Source: Betaproteobacteria bacterium (GTDB lineage: Bacteria > Pseudomonadota > Gammaproteobacteria > Burkholderiales > JACQAP01). From it: a stretch of 33,308 nt of DNA. The first letter of the stretch is position 1, and the number at the start of each line of letters is the position of its first letter. The stretch lies in assembly GCA_025351455.1 (NCBI GenBank), contig JANXVW010000347.1, forward strand, positions 1-33,308, given 5' to 3'. A model generated the notes under the pieces. It ran no database searches. It saw only the letters and a list, made by a program, of their open reading frames with translations, and was not told the DNA's origin. This document shows, piece by piece, positions 26,478 through 33,308 of the stretch. The position numbers and the translations under genes are program-made.

Positions 26478-28118
26478 ATGCCAGAAATTGGAAGCCTTTC
26501 CGACAAACAGGTGCGGCATTTCCGGCAGATTCTGTTGTGGCCTCTGCGACTGATGCCGATCCGGGCGGGGAGCCAGATTCAGAGGCACTGGGAACTGCTC
26601 GGGCAGTTCGGGGAAGACAATCTCTGGCAAGAGGTCGTCGACGAGTTTACCGGCGATCCAGGGCAGTTCCAGGAGCGCCATTACAACGAGTTCGTTACTT
26701 TCCTGCCCTACGTTCAGCGCTTCCTTTACGGCGAAAGCAGGGGAGCACGATCCGGCGACGAACGCAGCGCCTCGCTGATGCGCGTGTTTCGCCGTAGCGA
26801 TGTCGCCAGCGTACGCTTGACCGCCAGCCGCGAAGACAAGCCGCTCACCTTCCGTGTTGCGCACGTCGATCTGTATTTCTTTTTCGATATCGACGTCGTA
26901 CTGCTGAACGTGGAGATATACGCCGATGATCTGCCGCTCCATCAGGTACAGAATACGCTTTATCGTTTCGGCTGCGCCTATCCCGCCGGCTGGGACGAGC
27001 ACGGCCAGGGCCTGCACTGCATGCACCGCGTCGAGTGGCTGGGCGCCGATGGCAGTGTGCTGGCGGTGTCGGACTACGAGAAGCGGGAGAAATATTTGTC
27101 GTTCGTGTGCCGGCATCGGGCGCCGCACATCGCCGCACACTGGGAATTTTTGCTCAAACCCCTGGTGCTCGATCAATCCGAAGACAAAGGCGTGATCCGT
27201 TACCGGCAAATCGAGTACTACCGGCTGCCGGTGATGGGTTATCTGGCGCTGGACAACCCGCGCGCGCTGACTCGCACCGATTTCGTCCGCCTTGGGCTGA
27301 TCACATCGCCCGGAGCCGACGAATCGCTGCCTTATTCCGATCGCTACGTCGCGGGCTTCGAGGAAAGCTATTGTTACGACCGTTACTGGAGCGACGCATC
27401 CGACGGGCCGAACACGCGTTTCCTGGCCTGCGGCCATGCGCTGATTGTGGTCGGCGATGCCGGATCGAAACTGTTCGTCAGCCGCGAGACCGGCGTGCTG
27501 GCGCAATTCCGCCACCAGCATTTTCTGCTGTTCCTGATCGCACATTTTCACAAGGCCGCATTGCTGATGTTCTCCGACCGGCTGGTGGACGCACTCAACA
27601 AGCTCGATATCCACGATGCGGAGTCGGTAAAGAATTTCAAGCGCGTTATTCGCGAGAACTTCGAAATCTTCCTGCGCTTTACCCACCGCTACTGGTTCCA
27701 TGAGGTTTCCGATCACGCCCAGTCCAAGGCGTTGTTCCGCCTGTGCAGCCGGCACCTGGGCAGCGACGCGTTGTACCAGGAGGTCAAGCAGGAGATCAGC
27801 GACATGAGCCACTATCTCGATAGCGACAGCCTTCGCCGGCAGGCGAACACCGTGATCAGACTGACGGTGGTGACGACCTTCGGGCTGATCGGCACGGTCA
27901 CCACCGGCTTCCTTGGCATGAATCTGATCGCCGCCGCCGACCGGCCGCCTCTGGAAAAGCTGCTCTACTTCCTGATCTGCCTGATTCCCATTACCTGGCT
28001 GACCTTCTACAGCGTAGTCAAGTCGAAGCGACTATCGGAGTTCCTCGACGCGCTGTCCGACGAGCGCCTGCCGTTGAAGGCAAAAGGCGCCGCGCTGCTC
28101 AACGTGTGGCGCAAATAG
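26478..28118 (+). CDS. CorA-like membrane protein with a large N-terminal domain
   Basis: This is a 546-aa protein. The last 90 residues hold two transmembrane helices: TM1 ends in TGFLGMNL, with the GMN motif (480-482) that defines CorA/Mrs2-type divalent-cation channels, and TM2 is LLYFLICLIPITWLTFYSV. A long helix-rich stretch with YWFHEVSDHAQSK and LYQEVKQEISDMSHYLD precedes TM1, as in CorA. The first ~380 residues are far longer than a CorA cytoplasmic domain (whole CorA is about 316 aa) and I do not recognise them. GGGGGAGAA lies before ATG 26478. Magnesium or other cation transport is inferred from the GMN region only. It stands alone on its strand. Confidence 0.75.
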   Translation: MPEIGSLSDKQVRHFRQILLWPLRLMPIRAGSQIQRHWELLGQFGEDNLWQEVVDEFTGDPGQFQERHYNEFVTFLPYVQRFLYGESRGARSGDERSASLMRVFRRSDVASVRLTASREDKPLTFRVAHVDLYFFFDIDVVLLNVEIYADDLPLHQVQNTLYRFGCAYPAGWDEHGQGLHCMHRVEWLGADGSVLAVSDYEKREKYLSFVCRHRAPHIAAHWEFLLKPLVLDQSEDKGVIRYRQIEYYRLPVMGYLALDNPRALTRTDFVRLGLITSPGADESLPYSDRYVAGFEESYCYDRYWSDASDGPNTRFLACGHALIVVGDAGSKLFVSRETGVLAQFRHQHFLLFLIAHFHKAALLMFSDRLVDALNKLDIHDAESVKNFKRVIRENFEIFLRFTHRYWFHEVSDHAQSKALFRLCSRHLGSDALYQEVKQEISDMSHYLDSDSLRRQANTVIRLTVVTTFGLIGTVTTGFLGMNLIAAADRPPLEKLLYFLICLIPITWLTFYSVVKSKRLSEFLDALSDERLPLKAKGAALLNVWRK

Positions 28119-28182
28119 CGCAAGGCCTGACAGGCTATTGGCGGCGATGCGGGATGACAGGATTGCGTCCGGAATGGGTCGA

Positions 28183-28779
28183 TCAGCGCAGACCGCCGCT
28201 TTCGATCATGGCCGACATCGGCTTCTTGCTGGCGAGCAGCCTGAATGCCGGCGAGCTTTCCACCGCTTGCAGGAAAGCGTCGACAGATTTCCAGTCGGTC
28301 GAGGCCGTGGAGAACGGGAGCAGTTCCGCCTGACCGCTCGGTTCGAACATCAATGTGATCCCTGCCAACAGGTCGGTTTCGCCTCCGGCGGCGTCCTTTG
28401 GGGTCACCTGCCTGAGCACGCTCAATTTGAAAGCCGTGGCGCAGCCTTCCGACCAGCCGCCATAGCGGAACACCAATGCGTCGGCAGACGGAGCGCCGCC
28501 GATCACATCGACCGGCGCGAAACGCAACCAGTCGACCATCAGCCTGACCATTTCATCTGCGCTCAAGTCGTTGGGCTCGACTTCGCGTTCGCGCATATAG
28601 CGCTGGAGTTGCGTAAGCAGGCCGTGCGAAGTCAGCACGCGGGTGCCCGCTAGAACGATCGGGTGCGCGGGGACATCCGCCGCGTTTCCGTTGACCAACG
28701 TCGAGGGAGGCTCTTCGGCGAACACGCAGGCCGAGGTCAGGAACAGGCACGAATAAAGCAACCGTTTCAACTTTTTCAT
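28183..28779 (-). CDS. Hypothetical secreted protein
   Basis: This is a 198-aa protein of no family I can name. A signal peptide is clear, MKKLKRLLYSCLFLTSACVFA, with cleavage likely before EEPP; the sequence TSAC is only a poor lipobox. The mature protein has one Cys in GWSEGCATAF and ends in MSAMIESGGLR. ATG 28779 is chosen because the upstream ORF extension lacks a signal. It lies 31 bp after the lipoprotein gene on the same strand, so the two form a probable operon of envelope proteins. Confidence 0.7.
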   Translation of the reverse strand: MKKLKRLLYSCLFLTSACVFAEEPPSTLVNGNAADVPAHPIVLAGTRVLTSHGLLTQLQRYMREREVEPNDLSADEMVRLMVDWLRFAPVDVIGGAPSADALVFRYGGWSEGCATAFKLSVLRQVTPKDAAGGETDLLAGITLMFEPSGQAELLPFSTASTDWKSVDAFLQAVESSPAFRLLASKKPMSAMIESGGLR

Positions 28780-28810
28780 TGCGCGAGGTCGATGCAGTCG
28801 GTCCAGAGGC

Positions 28811-29449
28811 TCACGCCCTTTGCACGAGTTTTCTTCCGTGTTTGTGTTGTTCGCTGCAACCTGCCCGCTGCCGGTGCGGCGCAAGGAATTCCTCGTAAGT
28901 CGAAAAACCCTGCGGAAGCACGACTTTCGCCCGTGGCGTTTGCAGATTTTCCCGGTTGCTTTCCGTGCTTCTGTCGAACGCCTCGCACGCGGCGCCCTGA
29001 TAGCCCATGGCTTCGTAAGTAAATCCGATATCGAGATTCACGGTTGTCAGCGCATCGAAGCGTTTGTATTCTGCAAAAATGATCCGCGCTTTTTCGAAGT
29101 AGGCGATGGACTGCTCATAGCGCGTATCGAACCTGGCAGACTTGTCGAGGAATCCGTTTTGGCGATAATGCCCGGCCCATTTTCCCTCGACGGCGGCAGA
29201 CCGGAAGAAGAATCCATAAGTGCGGTAAGCACTGGCAAGGCCCAGTTGGTCGTGGTTTTTCTGGTAACTGCCGAGCGCCTGGCGGATGAGTTTTTCGGCG
29301 ATCACGGGGTTGTCCCGCCGCTCGAAGCGGTCGGTCGCGTCACGAAGGATGGCTGCCGGATTGGAAGTCGCAACGATTCCTACGCCGGCACAACCGGCAA
29401 AAACAGCGCAAAGCCCGCCCACCAATGACATAGTTAATAAAGCCCGCAT
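28811..29449 (-). CDS. Putative lipoprotein with TPR-like helices
   Basis: This is a 212-aa protein. MRALLTMSLVGGLCAVFAGCAG is a lipoprotein signal with lipobox FAGC, so it is probably anchored to a membrane by the acylated Cys. The mature part is helical: AEKLIRQALGSYQKNHDQLGLA, YEQSIAYFEKARIIFAEYK and LDIGFTYEAMGYQGAACEAFD resemble degenerate TPR units, suggesting protein-protein contacts. ATG 29449 follows AGGGAGGGCG; the TTG at 29521 in the ORF track is too far upstream. It is first in a two-gene unit with the secreted protein. Function unknown. Confidence 0.75.
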   Translation of the reverse strand: MRALLTMSLVGGLCAVFAGCAGVGIVATSNPAAILRDATDRFERRDNPVIAEKLIRQALGSYQKNHDQLGLASAYRTYGFFFRSAAVEGKWAGHYRQNGFLDKSARFDTRYEQSIAYFEKARIIFAEYKRFDALTTVNLDIGFTYEAMGYQGAACEAFDRSTESNRENLQTPRAKVVLPQGFSTYEEFLAPHRQRAGCSEQHKHGRKLVQRA

Positions 29450-29864
29450 CGTCGCCCTCCCTGGGCAGCACGGCGAAGCAAAACCGTTTCTCATAGTGCG
29501 CCTGTCGACTGCGCGGCGCAAGGCGGCGGCGCGGAAAAGCGCTGACCGTTACACGGGAGCGGTCACGCTGGGCGGGCTACTGTGGTGCTGTACCGCTCAC
29601 CATCACCGGCTGCTCGCGGTAGGCATTGGGGAACAGGCGGGCTTTCTGGCAGTTCTTGAGTCGATCCTGCCCTTTATGCGCTGACGCGTTGCTGAAAGTT
29701 CGTCAGATCCAATTGCCGAATTACCGGCACCTGATATTCCTGCAAGAACAGAGGGCTTTCGTGCGGACCCGAGTGCCGTCTTTTCGACATCCCCCTCTGG
29801 CATAGCCCATGCGACATTCTGGTTGGGTTTTGCGTTTTGAGTGTCAACCTGACGGAGGTGTCCG
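29450..29864. other. Intergenic stretch with a sigma-54-like element
   Basis: No gene is supported in these 415 bp; the ORFs reported here lack ribosome binding sites and protein-like composition. The only notable signal is a -24/-12-like sequence near 29800 before the 68-aa ORF. Confidence 0.5.
29798..29813 (+). promoter_or_regulatory. Putative sigma-54 (-24/-12) promoter
   Basis: TGGCATAGCCCATGCG matches the sigma-54 pattern: GG and GC dinucleotides at the required 12-base spacing, and TGGCA at the -24 element. Transcription would start near 29824, about 40 nt before ATG 29865. No enhancer site or activator gene is identified. Confidence 0.4.
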
Positions 29865-30071
29865 ATGTCCAAGCGCTCGATCGATGATTCCTCGGCGCGC
29901 ATGAGGAAGCTGTGGCTGGCATGTGAGTATCCCGGTCGGATCGTACTTCGTGACATTGCCCGCTTGTCATGGAATCTCAAGCGCGCCTATGCCGCGCTCA
30001 CGGGCCGTAATCAGTCCTCCCCGAGCAAGGAGGAAAGCGAGAATCATTTGTGGGCTGAACGACGGGAATAG
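29865..30071 (+). CDS. Small hypothetical protein (68 aa)
   Basis: An excellent GGAGGTG ribosome binding site sits seven bases before ATG 29865, preceded by a sigma-54-like element. The protein MSKRSIDDSSARMRKLWLA... is basic in the middle (LSWNLKRAYAALTGR) and charged at the end (SKEESENHLWAERRE), with no transmembrane segment. I do not recognise a family. The good start signals are the main reason to think it real; the opposite strand is not a convincing gene here. Confidence 0.5.
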   Translation: MSKRSIDDSSARMRKLWLACEYPGRIVLRDIARLSWNLKRAYAALTGRNQSSPSKEESENHLWAERRE

Positions 30072-30175
30072 GAATATCAGGATATGGCCCTGGGTTCTGA
30101 AACCTCCCAATCGTGACGGCGTAGCGGACGACGTTACCAGCAGACTTTGGTCGGGCAATGGCGCGGCAGCGGGGG

Positions 30176-30592
30176 TCAAGCATTTGGCGGTACGTCGCGT
30201 TTTGACAGATGCCCGCCGTACAGGGCGGCGGGCAGGGTAACGAAGAAGCCAACGATGTCGAACCAGAGCGGGGAGCTGCCTGACAGGAGTATCCCTATTG
30301 CAACGCCGGCAAGGCCAAGGGCGCCGGCGTTGAAGTACGGAAGCCTTTTTGCAAGCCGCGCGGCGAGGTAGCCACCAAGGATTGTCGTGAAGGTGCCAAA
30401 CGCGAGCGCAGACAATAAGAAACCGCTGCTCTGATTCAGGGCTTCGACCGCGGCCCGGGTTTGTTCGGGTGTCGTGTTCTCGCTGACCGATTGGCTCGCG
30501 AAAAAAATAGTCAAAATCATGCCGCCCAACGTGTCGAGTGCGAGCATGACAGCAAGAGAAATCAGCAGCGCTTTGGGGTTCACCCTGTTCAT
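30176..30592 (-). CDS. Small four-helix membrane protein
   Basis: This 138-aa protein has four predicted transmembrane helices: ALLISLAVMLALDTLGGMILTIFF, GFLLSALAFGTFTTILGGYLAA, FNAGALGLAGVAIGILL and WFDIVGFFVTLPAALYGG. The loop between the first two helices (SENTTPEQTRAAVEALNQ) is probably periplasmic. It ends GGHLSKRDVPPNA. No family name can be given. The start ATG 30592 has only a weak Shine-Dalgarno sequence (AAAGAA). It lies 33 bp after the frameshifted zinc-ribbon gene on the same strand. Confidence 0.65.
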   Translation of the reverse strand: MNRVNPKALLISLAVMLALDTLGGMILTIFFASQSVSENTTPEQTRAAVEALNQSSGFLLSALAFGTFTTILGGYLAARLAKRLPYFNAGALGLAGVAIGILLSGSSPLWFDIVGFFVTLPAALYGGHLSKRDVPPNA

Positions 30593-30625
30593 GCTGGCGC
30601 ATTCTTTCGCAGCCTCGGCGTGACG

Positions 30626-30951
30626 TCACGCATACGGCGCCCCGTCCTGATGAACATATCGCCACTTCCCGTCCACGAGCAGCGCCTTGAGATCGTCATC
30701 CGGATACCTTCCTTCGTCTCCCGGCGGTCTGTCGCCGACTTCCAAGTAAACAACATCCTCTTCGTAGCGGATTCTCCCACACAGGCTGGTTGAGTACTTG
30801 TTTTCGAGCACCCACCGAGCCCGAAGCGTTTCGTCGCCTCGAAGAGTTAGTGCAAGTCTGCCCGCATATATGTGGGTTGCCGCACAGAACGGACAGGGGC
30901 GCTCGTGCCAGAGTGGCGAATGACGGAAGGCAAAATGTCGAAGAGGCCCAT
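30626..30951 (-). pseudogene. Zinc-ribbon-like small protein gene with a -1 frameshift
   Basis: Two frames join into one plausible protein of about 110 aa. From ATG 30951 the first frame reads MGLFDILPSVIRHSGTSAP. From 30899 onwards another frame reads PCPFCAATHIYAGRLALTLRG and continues through RIRYEEDVVYLEVGD to the stop at 30626. One extra C in the run CCCC (plus strand GGGG, 30896-30899) would join them as ...TSAPCPFCAAT, placing a CxxC zinc knuckle near residue 20. The ORF track shows only the last 61 codons, from a GTG. This is either a real one-base deletion or a homopolymer sequencing error. Function unknown. Confidence 0.6.
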
Positions 30952-31025
30952 TCGGATCCCATTAATGCCGATACGAATGAACGACAACGCGCTCTGCATG
31001 TTTCTTATCCAGGAAGGATTATCTT

Positions 31026-32555
31026 ATGCCTAACACCCCCCAGACAGAAATTGCCGTTAATCGCAATCAATTGCCGAAGTGCCTCACCGGCATCAAAGGC
31101 TTTGACGAAATTACGGAAGGCGGGCTTCCGAAAAACAGAGTCACGTTGATCTGCGGAAGCACCGGCACTGGAAAAACCCTTTTGGGGATTGATTTTTTAA
31201 TCAATGGTGCGATCAATTACGATGAGCCAGGGGTCTTCATGTCCTTTGAAGACACCGACGTCGAACTTTACAAAGACGTGGCTTCTCTCAACCTGGATTT
31301 AGAGGGGCTGGTCTTACAAAAAAAGATTCTGATCGACTATGTTCTGTTGGAGCGCCGGGATATTCAGGAGAAAGGCGAATTTAATCTTGAAGGATTATTC
31401 ATTCGCCTGGAAGTTGCAATTGATTCCATCGGCGCCAGACGCGTTGTTCTGGATTCCATTGAATCGCTTTTTGCGGGCGTCAGCGATGCCGGCATTCTTC
31501 GCCTGGAAGTAAAAAGACTTTTCCGGTGGTTTAAGGAAAAACAAGTCACCGCAGTCATTACGGGAGAGTTGAGGCAAGGCTCTTATACCCGTCATGGCCT
31601 GGAAGAATACATTTCAGATTGCATCATCCTCCTGGACAACAGGGTCCGGGAGCAAATTTCCACCCGCAGAATCCGTGTCATTAAATACCGGGGATCAAAT
31701 CATGGAACAAACGAATACCCCTTCGTCATCGACAAAGATGGACTTTCAGTCATTCCCATCACTTCTGCAGGGCTCGATCAACCCGGCACGCGCGAGAGAG
31801 TGTCGACAGGAATCCCATCACTGGATAAATTGTTCCAGGGTGGAGGTTATACCCGAGGCAGCACGATACTGGCTTCAGGTACCGCGGGCACCGGGAAAAC
31901 AAGCCTCGCGGCTGCATTCGCAGTGCAAAGTTGTAAACGCGGGGAGCGGTGTCTTTTCCTGTCCTATGAAGAGTCATCGGGGCAACTCGTTCAAAACATG
32001 AGTTCCATCGGTTTTCAGTTGGAACCAATGGTTAAAAAAGGATTGCTGAAGATTGTGTCTACCCGGCCTTCCTTTTTTGGTTTGGAAATGCATTTGCTCG
32101 ATTTATACAAGATCATTGCTGATTTCAAACCCAAAGCGGTGGTCATTGATCCCCTGACCAGTCTCATTGGGCAGGGAAACCAACTTGAAATTCAATCCAT
32201 GCTGACTCGCATGATTGATGCATTGAAATCCAGGGGCATCACCGGCTTTTTTACCAGTCTTGTTTCTTCAAACCAACAAAACGACACGAGCGGCGAAATC
32301 GGCGTCTCGTCGTTGATTGACACCTGGATCGTCGTCAGGGAATTGGAAGAAAACGAGGGTAGGCGGCGCATTCGTGGTACTTACATTGTCAAGTCTCGTG
32401 GCATGGGCCACTCCAGTGACGTCCACAAACTGATATTGAGTGATGATGGATTGCACTTAGAACCAATGGACATTCATGCCACTGCCGGCGCCGATCAGAA
32501 AAGGAAAATTGGTAAAAGTCCTTCTGTGAGCCGAAAATTAAGCAAAAAAAGCTGA
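31026..32555 (+). CDS. KaiC-family ATPase with two KaiC domains
   Basis: This 509-aa RecA-like double-domain protein is like cyanobacterial KaiC in size and layout. CI has Walker A GSTGTGKT (44-51) and SFEDTD, where cyanobacterial CI has a Glu-Glu pair; CII has GTAGTGKT (285-292) and SYEESSGQL (Glu315-Glu316). The region EIGVSSLIDTWIVV aligns with the KaiC phosphosite ISTITDTIIL, placing Ser428-Ser429 at the Ser-Thr pair. The C-terminus is Lys/Ser-rich. AGGAAGG precedes ATG 31026. No kaiA or kaiB is in the window. The DNA is more AT-rich than the rest, with many TTT and AAA codons, suggesting transfer. A signalling or timing role is inferred; a circadian clock is not shown. Confidence 0.92.
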   Translation: MPNTPQTEIAVNRNQLPKCLTGIKGFDEITEGGLPKNRVTLICGSTGTGKTLLGIDFLINGAINYDEPGVFMSFEDTDVELYKDVASLNLDLEGLVLQKKILIDYVLLERRDIQEKGEFNLEGLFIRLEVAIDSIGARRVVLDSIESLFAGVSDAGILRLEVKRLFRWFKEKQVTAVITGELRQGSYTRHGLEEYISDCIILLDNRVREQISTRRIRVIKYRGSNHGTNEYPFVIDKDGLSVIPITSAGLDQPGTRERVSTGIPSLDKLFQGGGYTRGSTILASGTAGTGKTSLAAAFAVQSCKRGERCLFLSYEESSGQLVQNMSSIGFQLEPMVKKGLLKIVSTRPSFFGLEMHLLDLYKIIADFKPKAVVIDPLTSLIGQGNQLEIQSMLTRMIDALKSRGITGFFTSLVSSNQQNDTSGEIGVSSLIDTWIVVRELEENEGRRRIRGTYIVKSRGMGHSSDVHKLILSDDGLHLEPMDIHATAGADQKRKIGKSPSVSRKLSKKS

Positions 32556-32570
32556 CGGTATCTGATGAAG

Positions 32571-32584
32571 GTCAGTCGACTGAC
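32571..32584. promoter_or_regulatory. Perfect 14-bp palindrome GTCAGTCGACTGAC at the kaiC-cheB junction
   Basis: The sequence equals its own reverse complement and sits between a GAAGG ribosome-binding-like sequence (32567-32571) and ATG 32591. As RNA it can fold into a 5-bp stem with a TCGA loop, which would bring GAAGG close to the ATG; as DNA it could be an operator. Confidence 0.5.
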
Positions 32585-32590
32585 ATACTC

Positions 32591-33163
32591 ATGGATTCAA
32601 TTCATCCTACCTTCATAGTCGGCGTCGGCGGCTCAGCCGGAGCGCTTAACGCCTATAAGGCGCTCTTGGGCGCCCTGCCGTCCAATACAGGAATGGCCTT
32701 TGTCATTGTTTCCCATATTCACCCCACCGCGCATAGTTACCTATCTCAAATTCTGTCCCGCCAAACGAAAATGCCCGTCATGCTGGCTTCCAACGCGATG
32801 CCGATCTCGGCGAATCACGTCTACTTGACTCCTGCGGACTCCGATCTGACAGTTGAGGGCAATGCCTTCAAGGTCGTCTCTCCGCGCACCAGCAGGGGCA
32901 ATCAGATAGATATATTTTTTGTTTCTTTAGCGGCGGCGATCGGGGCGCGGGCGATCGGCATTATTTTCTCCGGGTATCAGGGCGACGGTACTGAAGGCTG
33001 CAAGCAGATCAAGGCAAAGGGAGGAATAACCTTTGCCCAGGACGAGTCTGCCGAGATAGACAGCATGCCTCGCCGCGCGGAGGCGGAAGGCTGTATTGAT
33101 TTTGTCCTGCCACCCGAAAAAATTGCAGATGAACTGCAAAGATTGGCTCTTCTCCGTAAGTAG
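32591..33163 (+). CDS. Stand-alone CheB-type methylesterase domain protein
   Basis: This 190-aa protein is a CheB catalytic domain without the usual receiver domain. The triad residues are visible: Ser15 in GVGGSAGAL, His42 in VSHIHPTAHSYL and Asp132 in FSGYQGDGTEG. The ending MPRRAEAEGCIDFVLPPEKIADEL is like the CheB part of CheB-CheR hybrid sensor proteins rather than classical chemotaxis CheB. CheB enzymes remove methyl groups from, or deamidate, chemoreceptor glutamyl residues. It follows kaiC by 35 bp on the same strand, so it is probably cotranscribed. No CheR or receptor is in the window, so the target is unknown. Confidence 0.9.
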   Translation: MDSIHPTFIVGVGGSAGALNAYKALLGALPSNTGMAFVIVSHIHPTAHSYLSQILSRQTKMPVMLASNAMPISANHVYLTPADSDLTVEGNAFKVVSPRTSRGNQIDIFFVSLAAAIGARAIGIIFSGYQGDGTEGCKQIKAKGGITFAQDESAEIDSMPRRAEAEGCIDFVLPPEKIADELQRLALLRK

Positions 33164-33308
33164 ACCTGTGGCACCGCGACGTCTATAGATCCTTCGCAAT
33201 GTCGGGCTCTACCCGCACGTCCTCGGTCATGTGTGCCGCTTAATTTCGTTTTTTCGCTTGAACCCGGAAGACGCGGGCCGCGACGCCGTCGGGTGTCAAC
33301 GTCCTAGG

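Noticed and set aside
26448-27812. 454-aa minus-strand ORF opposite the CorA-like gene
   Set aside because: The plus strand has a ribosome binding site, GMN motif and membrane helices; the minus frame has none of these.
30696-30962. 88-aa minus-strand ORF (MGSEWASSTF...)
   Set aside because: It is the third frame over the frameshifted zinc-ribbon gene. Its Arg/Ser-rich product lacks the CPFC motif and looks like a shadow.
33164-33308. Possible gene at the window's right edge
   Set aside because: These 145 bp show no ORF with supporting signals; the sequence may belong to a feature beyond the window.

Overview
The window looks like a chromosomal segment of a GC-rich betaproteobacterium (Burkholderiales/Nitrosomonadales-like). 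This rests on recognisable gene neighbourhoods: icd - cold-shock gene - clpS - clpA, and a Rieske oxygenase divergent from xseB-ispA-dxs-folE2. Both orders are familiar in Betaproteobacteria. I see no tRNA, rRNA, insertion sequence or CRISPR array. The genus cannot be told from the sequence alone.

Layout. (1) 1-10.8 kb is housekeeping: NADP isocitrate dehydrogenase, a cold-shock protein, the ClpS/ClpA proteolysis adaptor and unfoldase, a 3-mercaptopyruvate sulfurtransferase behind a Rieske oxygenase, then exonuclease VII small subunit, farnesyl diphosphate synthase, DXP synthase and GTP cyclohydrolase IB. (2) 10.8-19.1 kb is mostly catabolic or oxidoreductive: an SDR-like protein overlapping an AraD1/GguC-type FAH-fold protein, a PcaD-like hydrolase, a DnaQ-type exonuclease fused to a GIY-YIG domain, a secreted protein with a second FAH-family enzyme, an oxaloacetate decarboxylase-like enzyme and a TAT-exported aldo/keto reductase. 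(3) 19-26.1 kb holds an ATP/ADP-carrier-like MFS transporter, a cold-shock gene relic, an ACT-domain threonine ammonia-lyase, an HCCA-isomerase-like protein, an orphan TRAP solute-binding protein, a MetE-like protein and a secreted NHL beta-propeller. (4) 26.4-31 kb is accessory: a CorA-like protein with a very large N-terminal domain, a lipoprotein/secreted-protein pair, a 68-aa ORF behind a sigma-54-like element, a four-helix membrane protein and a frameshifted zinc-ribbon gene. (5) 31-33.2 kb carries a double-domain KaiC ATPase followed by a stand-alone CheB methylesterase domain, in visibly more AT-rich DNA with different codon use, which suggests transfer.

Non-coding features worth notice are a heptad-periodic inverted repeat between threonine ammonia-lyase and the HCCA-isomerase gene (21956-22099), a 161-bp element with CACAGAG-type inverted ends (17074-17234), a terminator-like hairpin inside the leader of the Rieske gene, and a perfect 14-bp palindrome at the kaiC-cheB junction. 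The best candidates for something undescribed are the KaiC-CheB pair and the CorA-like protein. Their functions here are inference.
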